From assembly GCA_004357015.1 (NCBI GenBank), contig SMXE01000151.1, forward strand, positions 1-17,733: 17,733 nucleotides of DNA, written 5' to 3'. The notes beneath the pieces were generated by a model. That model saw only the letters and a program-made list of their open reading frames with translations. It was not told the DNA's origin and made no database searches. Source of the stretch: Caldithrix sp. Lineage in GTDB: Bacteria; Zhuqueibacterota; Zhuqueibacteria; Oceanimicrobiales; Oceanimicrobiaceae. Of the stretch, positions 15,004 through 17,733 are shown piece after piece (the first letter of the stretch is position 1; the number at the start of each line of letters is the position of its first letter). A program made the position numbers and the translations under genes.

Positions 15004-15726
15004 TCACAAAGGATGGTGAGGGTTCTCACGGGCATCACTTTTTTTTCTATCAAACAAAATCGTCTCCGCCTCCCCTGCCCCTTTTCCAACAATCACCAGG
15101 TCTGTCAAACCGACAAATAAACCATTATCAACCACACCGGGAATATTATTCAAGTGAACCGTCAACTCGGCTGGATCAACGATCTGGTTGAATTCGCAGT
15201 CTACAATGTAGTTGCCATTGTCCGTCCGAAATGCTTCGTCTCCCGACTTGCGGATTCTGACTTCACAAGCAAAATCCTTTCGTAGCTGCGAAACCACGTA
15301 TTTCAATCCAAATGGTAAAACCTCCACGGGCAATGGGAACTTACCTAGTCGCATCACCTGCTTCGAGAAATCGACAATAACAATTTCCTTCTCCGACGCG
15401 GCGGCAACGATTTTCTCACGCGTCAGCGCACCACCACCCCCCTTGATGAGATTCCCCTGCGGATCGACTTCATCGGCGCCATCGATGGTAAGGTCAATCT
15501 TGTCGAACTCAGCCAAAAGCGGGATGCCACACTCGTGCGCCAAATGTGCGGTTACCAAGGATGTGGGAACGCCCTTTATCTGCAACCCGGCAGCCACCTT
15601 CTCTCCCAGTATCTTGATGGCGAAAAAAGCAGTCGACCCGGTACCCAGACCAACAACCATGTCGTCCAGAACAAAACTAATGGCTTGTTTGGCAGCCGCT
15701 TTCTTGTCTTCCGCGATATCACTCAT
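15004..15726 (-). CDS. rpiA: Ribose-5-phosphate isomerase A
   Basis: This 240-residue cytoplasmic enzyme interconverts ribose 5-phosphate and ribulose 5-phosphate in the non-oxidative pentose phosphate pathway. Family motifs are all present: phosphate loop GLGTGST (26-32), GVPTS (52-56), IDGADEVD (81-88) with Asp82 and Asp85, KGGGGALTREK (95-105) with Lys95 and catalytic Glu104, and the C-terminal GVVDNGLF. Length is slightly above the usual 220-230 owing to a charged tail (KKSDARENPHHPL). The start is firm: AGGAGGA on the minus strand (15736-15742) lies nine bases before the ATG. The gene stands alone, convergent with the AAA+/Fis regulator and only 17 bases from it. It is 142 bases downstream of the DUF5683-like pair. 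Confidence 0.97.
   Translation of the reverse strand: MSDIAEDKKAAAKQAISFVLDDMVVGLGTGSTAFFAIKILGEKVAAGLQIKGVPTSLVTAHLAHECGIPLLAEFDKIDLTIDGADEVDPQGNLIKGGGGALTREKIVAAASEKEIVIVDFSKQVMRLGKFPLPVEVLPFGLKYVVSQLRKDFACEVRIRKSGDEAFRTDNGNYIVDCEFNQIVDPAELTVHLNNIPGVVDNGLFVGLTDLVIVGKGAGEAETILFDRKKSDARENPHHPL
15012..15046 (+). terminator. Likely intrinsic terminator of the regulator gene, inside the rpiA 3' end
   Basis: GATG-GTGAG (15012-15020), loop GGTT, then CTCAC (15025-15029), a 3-base bulge and CATC (15033-15036) form a stem of about nine pairs. Two bases later comes a run of eight T (15039-15046). This is a good rho-independent terminator for plus-strand transcription from 14018-14986. It overlaps the last codons of rpiA on the other strand. 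An alternative stem CCCTCAC/GTGAGGG (15001-15007/15016-15022) overlaps it. Confidence 0.6.
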
Positions 15727-15735
15727 TGGTACATT

Positions 15736-15742
15736 TCCTCCT
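15736..15742 (-). promoter_or_regulatory. Strong ribosome binding site of rpiA
   Basis: AGGAGGA on the minus strand lies nine bases before the ATG at 15726. It is the clearest Shine-Dalgarno in the window and fixes the rpiA start. Confidence 0.8.
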
Positions 15743-15818
15743 GCAGTATGATTTCAAGCCAATTTAGAAACTTGACTTAAAAAAGCAAAGAAAACCAATT
15801 CGTGATTGAATTGATCAA

Positions 15819-15837
15819 ATAGACAGAAGAAGTCTAT
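15819..15837. repeat. Inverted repeat between the DUF5683-like pair and rpiA
   Basis: ATAGAC (15819-15824) and GTCTAT (15832-15837) are perfect inverted arms around a 7-base loop. No T-run follows on the minus strand, so it is at best a weak terminator for the upstream operon. It could instead be an operator or an mRNA 3' hairpin. Confidence 0.3.
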
Positions 15838-15868
15838 GAGACGAGGCAAATGGAGGGATAATACGGGA

Positions 15869-16696
15869 CTAAAAGCCTTTGGAAAGCTTCAGCGCGATCT
15901 GGCGACCACTAGCAGAATTGTCAAATTGAATACGAATGCCCAACTGATTCTCCTCAAGGCGTTTATTGAACTTGAAAACCGCCAAAGTCGAATGGATGGC
16001 GCTCGCTAAATGATTGACCAGAATAACCGCAAGAACAAGTTCTGAGCGGTCATCCGCACGACCGCTGCGAACGCGCAGGTCTTTGAATTCCCGCCGATGT
16101 TCTTGCGTATCCCAACGCCAGAAAAATTCGTCGGTCTCCGGATACAGAGTACTGACATCCCGGTTGCGCAATTGCGCTTGGTTGAAATCGAAAATGCTGT
16201 CAAAGTTTCCGATATCGACGAAATAGTCTTTAGGTTTTCCATCAATCTCAACCTCGGCATGGGTGACCGAAAACGTCCGGTAATCATCCTCAAGCCAGTT
16301 GCTCCACGTTGTGAGTCCGATGTAACCCGCCCAGAGCAATGCCTCCGAGGTGATAAACGCGCGCATAATGGTATTGGACTCTGCATAATGCTGCCCCCAG
16401 CCAGGCAGAACGAGTGACTGCAAAAAGGCGCGCCCGCGAGATTTCTTGCTAAAAACTTGCTGTGGGCTTTCAGAACTCAGCCAAACGGTGGAATTATCCG
16501 CATGGCCGGCAAAAGCAGACACATTTTCCAGCGCCCGGTTCAGCGCAGCTTGCCGTTGCTCAAACCGTGAAAACCACGGATCGAGCGCGCCCAACTGCCA
16601 AACTCTCTTCCCCTCCGGCTCACCAGCCAGAAGATTGGCTGCCCAGCAAGCAACCAGTGCGAGGAAAACAATTCCTAGGTGAGAAGCTCGTGTCAC
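15869..16696 (-). CDS. DUF5683-like exported membrane protein (second of pair)
   Basis: This protein has about 275 residues and a signal peptide (hydrophobic about 8-25, ending LLAGE). The family signature is a hydrophobic hairpin containing SLVLPGWGQHYAES (95-108), then FITSEALLWAGYIGLTTW. Two further hydrophobic patches follow, the last being LVLAVILVNHLASAIHSTLA, and the C-terminus is beta-rich. DUF5683-type proteins are small membrane or envelope proteins of unknown function, common in FCB-group bacteria. The GTG at 16694-16696 overlaps the TGA of the preceding paralogue (GTGA), which favours it over the in-frame TTG three bases earlier (16699). The two proteins share the 'PG.GQ.Y' hairpin, the downstream NH(L/V).SA motif and similar size. 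This suggests an old tandem duplication and a shared complex, which is inference. Confidence 0.75.
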   Translation of the reverse strand: MTRASHLGIVFLALVACWAANLLAGEPEGKRVWQLGALDPWFSRFEQRQAALNRALENVSAFAGHADNSTVWLSSESPQQVFSKKSRGRAFLQSLVLPGWGQHYAESNTIMRAFITSEALLWAGYIGLTTWSNWLEDDYRTFSVTHAEVEIDGKPKDYFVDIGNFDSIFDFNQAQLRNRDVSTLYPETDEFFWRWDTQEHRREFKDLRVRSGRADDRSELVLAVILVNHLASAIHSTLAVFKFNKRLEENQLGIRIQFDNSASGRQIALKLSKGF

Positions 16697-17565
16697 CAAC
16701 TTATTCCTAATGCGAGCGCCGGCACTACCTCGTTCCTATAGAGCAATCCCCTCATTCCCACCGTTGCCCGAATCTTCTGATTGTTTCGGTTTGCAGTAAT
16801 TCCGGCATCGAGGGCGCTCAGGACGTGGTTGAAGACGGTGATGGTGGTGAAAGTACTTGCGCGCTTGAAGTTATCGTTTGAGTCCTTCCGGATTTCCGTG
16901 TAGTCGTTTCGGGTGGGCGAAATGGTCTCCAGCTTCTCACCTTGATATGAGCCGTCCTTGTAATCCGTCAACGTGAAAGACTGTCCGACCAGAATGTCAT
17001 CTCTAAAATCCTGCCACCCGAAGACGAACTGATTATACTTGCCGATATTCTCATAGTACTGCTGATTCTTCTTCTCCGGCAAGAAGTGACTGAACGTGGC
17101 TTTCTCGTACTCCCGCAAGGCGGAATCATCATTTCTGTCACGGTCACTGATTTCTGCAATCCAGTCCCAGTAGGCATCTTCATTCCATTGGCCATCAGCT
17201 AGCGCTTCGAATCTATTTTCCAATTTCCCACCTTCGCTATCGTAGTGAAATTGTGCGAATATCGCAACAGCTTCCAGCACCAGAAAAGCGGCGCCTTTCC
17301 AGGCAGATCCATTGTAAAGTTGTCCGGTTCCAGGGATCGCCGCGGAAAATAAGACGGCCTTCGCGACTGACTTTTCTCCGCTACTACTAAAGGACACCTG
17401 CTCCTCGCCGGTCTGTTTGGCAATGGTCTGCGCCAGTTTCGCCCGAAACTGACTGCGGGGAGTTGCGCTCAAAAAAACCTCTTTAACACTTTCATCCCCC
17501 GCGGTCAACAAAGAAGATAATCCCAGAGATGCCAGGGCCAGAGCAAAATAAAACAGCTTGTTCAT
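16693..17565 (-). CDS. DUF5683-like exported membrane protein (first of pair)
   Basis: This 290-residue protein has a clear signal peptide (about 4-22, ending LLTAGDE). The core signature is LFSAAIPGTGQLYNGSAWKG (72-91), followed by a hydrophobic segment (AAFLVLEAVAIFAQF). A long acidic, aromatic middle region follows (about 110-225). A second conserved patch, TVFNHVLSALDAGI, precedes a C-terminal beta-rich tail ending in LGISW, a terminal aromatic that resembles outer-membrane strands. The function is unknown. The start ATG is 18 bases after the stop of the barrel-like gene fragment, with AGGA upstream, so the three form one operon. The stop overlaps the start of the paralogue. Confidence 0.78.
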   Translation of the reverse strand: MNKLFYFALALASLGLSSLLTAGDESVKEVFLSATPRSQFRAKLAQTIAKQTGEEQVSFSSSGEKSVAKAVLFSAAIPGTGQLYNGSAWKGAAFLVLEAVAIFAQFHYDSEGGKLENRFEALADGQWNEDAYWDWIAEISDRDRNDDSALREYEKATFSHFLPEKKNQQYYENIGKYNQFVFGWQDFRDDILVGQSFTLTDYKDGSYQGEKLETISPTRNDYTEIRKDSNDNFKRASTFTTITVFNHVLSALDAGITANRNNQKIRATVGMRGLLYRNEVVPALALGISW

Positions 17566-17583
17566 CGTACTATTGAGTCCTGT

Positions 17584-17733
17584 TTAGTCAAGATATCCAA
17601 AAGATAAGCCGAAATAAAAGCGCCATTCTTTGCCATATTGAGTGTGCGCGTTTTCAAATTCATCCAGGCCGTAGGCAGCGGTGAAAAACATGCGCGTCGG
17701 GAAAGAATAGAAGGAGAATGAGTCCATCCTCAG
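17584..17733 (-). CDS. C-terminal fragment of a barrel-like envelope protein
   Basis: The last 49 codons and the TAA stop of a gene lie at the window edge; the 5' part is outside. The visible residues (for example MDSFSFYSFPTRMFFTAAYG, then KEWRFYFGLSFGYLD) alternate polar and aromatic residues as in outer-membrane beta strands and finish shortly after an aromatic strand. This resembles the end of TolB-type propeller/barrel or BamA-like proteins. The frame is open throughout and the stop is 18 bases before the DUF5683-like gene, consistent with one operon. The identity of the full protein cannot be judged from this piece. Confidence 0.6.
   Translation of the reverse strand: MRMDSFSFYSFPTRMFFTAAYGLDEFENAHTQYGKEWRFYFGLSFGYLD

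Overview
The window reads as chromosome from a Gram-negative, heterotrophic bacterium. Outer-membrane beta-barrels, lipoprotein or export signals and periplasmic propellers are present. The mix of families (PEGA, DUF5683-like tandem genes, a TolB/PD40-type propeller fused to an Omp85-like barrel, DUF4920, an S41 peptidase) is typical of the FCB superphylum and relatives such as Calditrichota/KSB1 or Ignavibacteria. That placement is inference from gene content only. No tRNA, rRNA, CRISPR array, insertion sequence or phage gene was seen.

Layout. (1) 59-514 (-): a DUF4920 OB-fold protein whose frame is broken by three single-base shifts. (2) 653-4847 (-): a three-gene operon with ATGA overlaps, encoding an exported GH13 alpha-amylase-like protein, an ABC ATPase and an ABC-2-type permease. 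The amylase-like protein has lost every GH13 catalytic residue. (3) 5110-10125 (-): an envelope operon encoding a 990-residue metallopeptidase/propeller/Omp85 barrel fusion, a BamB-like PQQ-propeller lipoprotein and a double-PEGA protein. (4) 10586-13452 (+): a GAF-GGDEF diguanylate cyclase, then a PDZ/S41 C-terminal processing peptidase. (5) 13453-14017: a non-coding stretch with two promoter-like signals and two foldable elements. (6) 14018-14986 (+): a stand-alone sigma54-activator-like AAA+/Fis protein with degenerate GAFTGA and Walker B motifs. (7) 15004-15726 (-): ribose-5-phosphate isomerase A, convergent with the regulator; the regulator's likely terminator lies inside the rpiA 3' end. 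(8) 15869-17733 (-): two overlapping DUF5683-like genes preceded by the last 49 codons of an outer-membrane-type protein that runs off the window.

Most of the window concerns envelope biogenesis and surface or periplasmic proteins, with c-di-GMP signalling and one pentose-phosphate enzyme between. The candidates for something undescribed are the catalytically dead GH13 protein coupled to its own ABC transporter, the degenerate sigma54-like regulator with a structured leader, and the protease-propeller-barrel fusion with its two co-transcribed partners.
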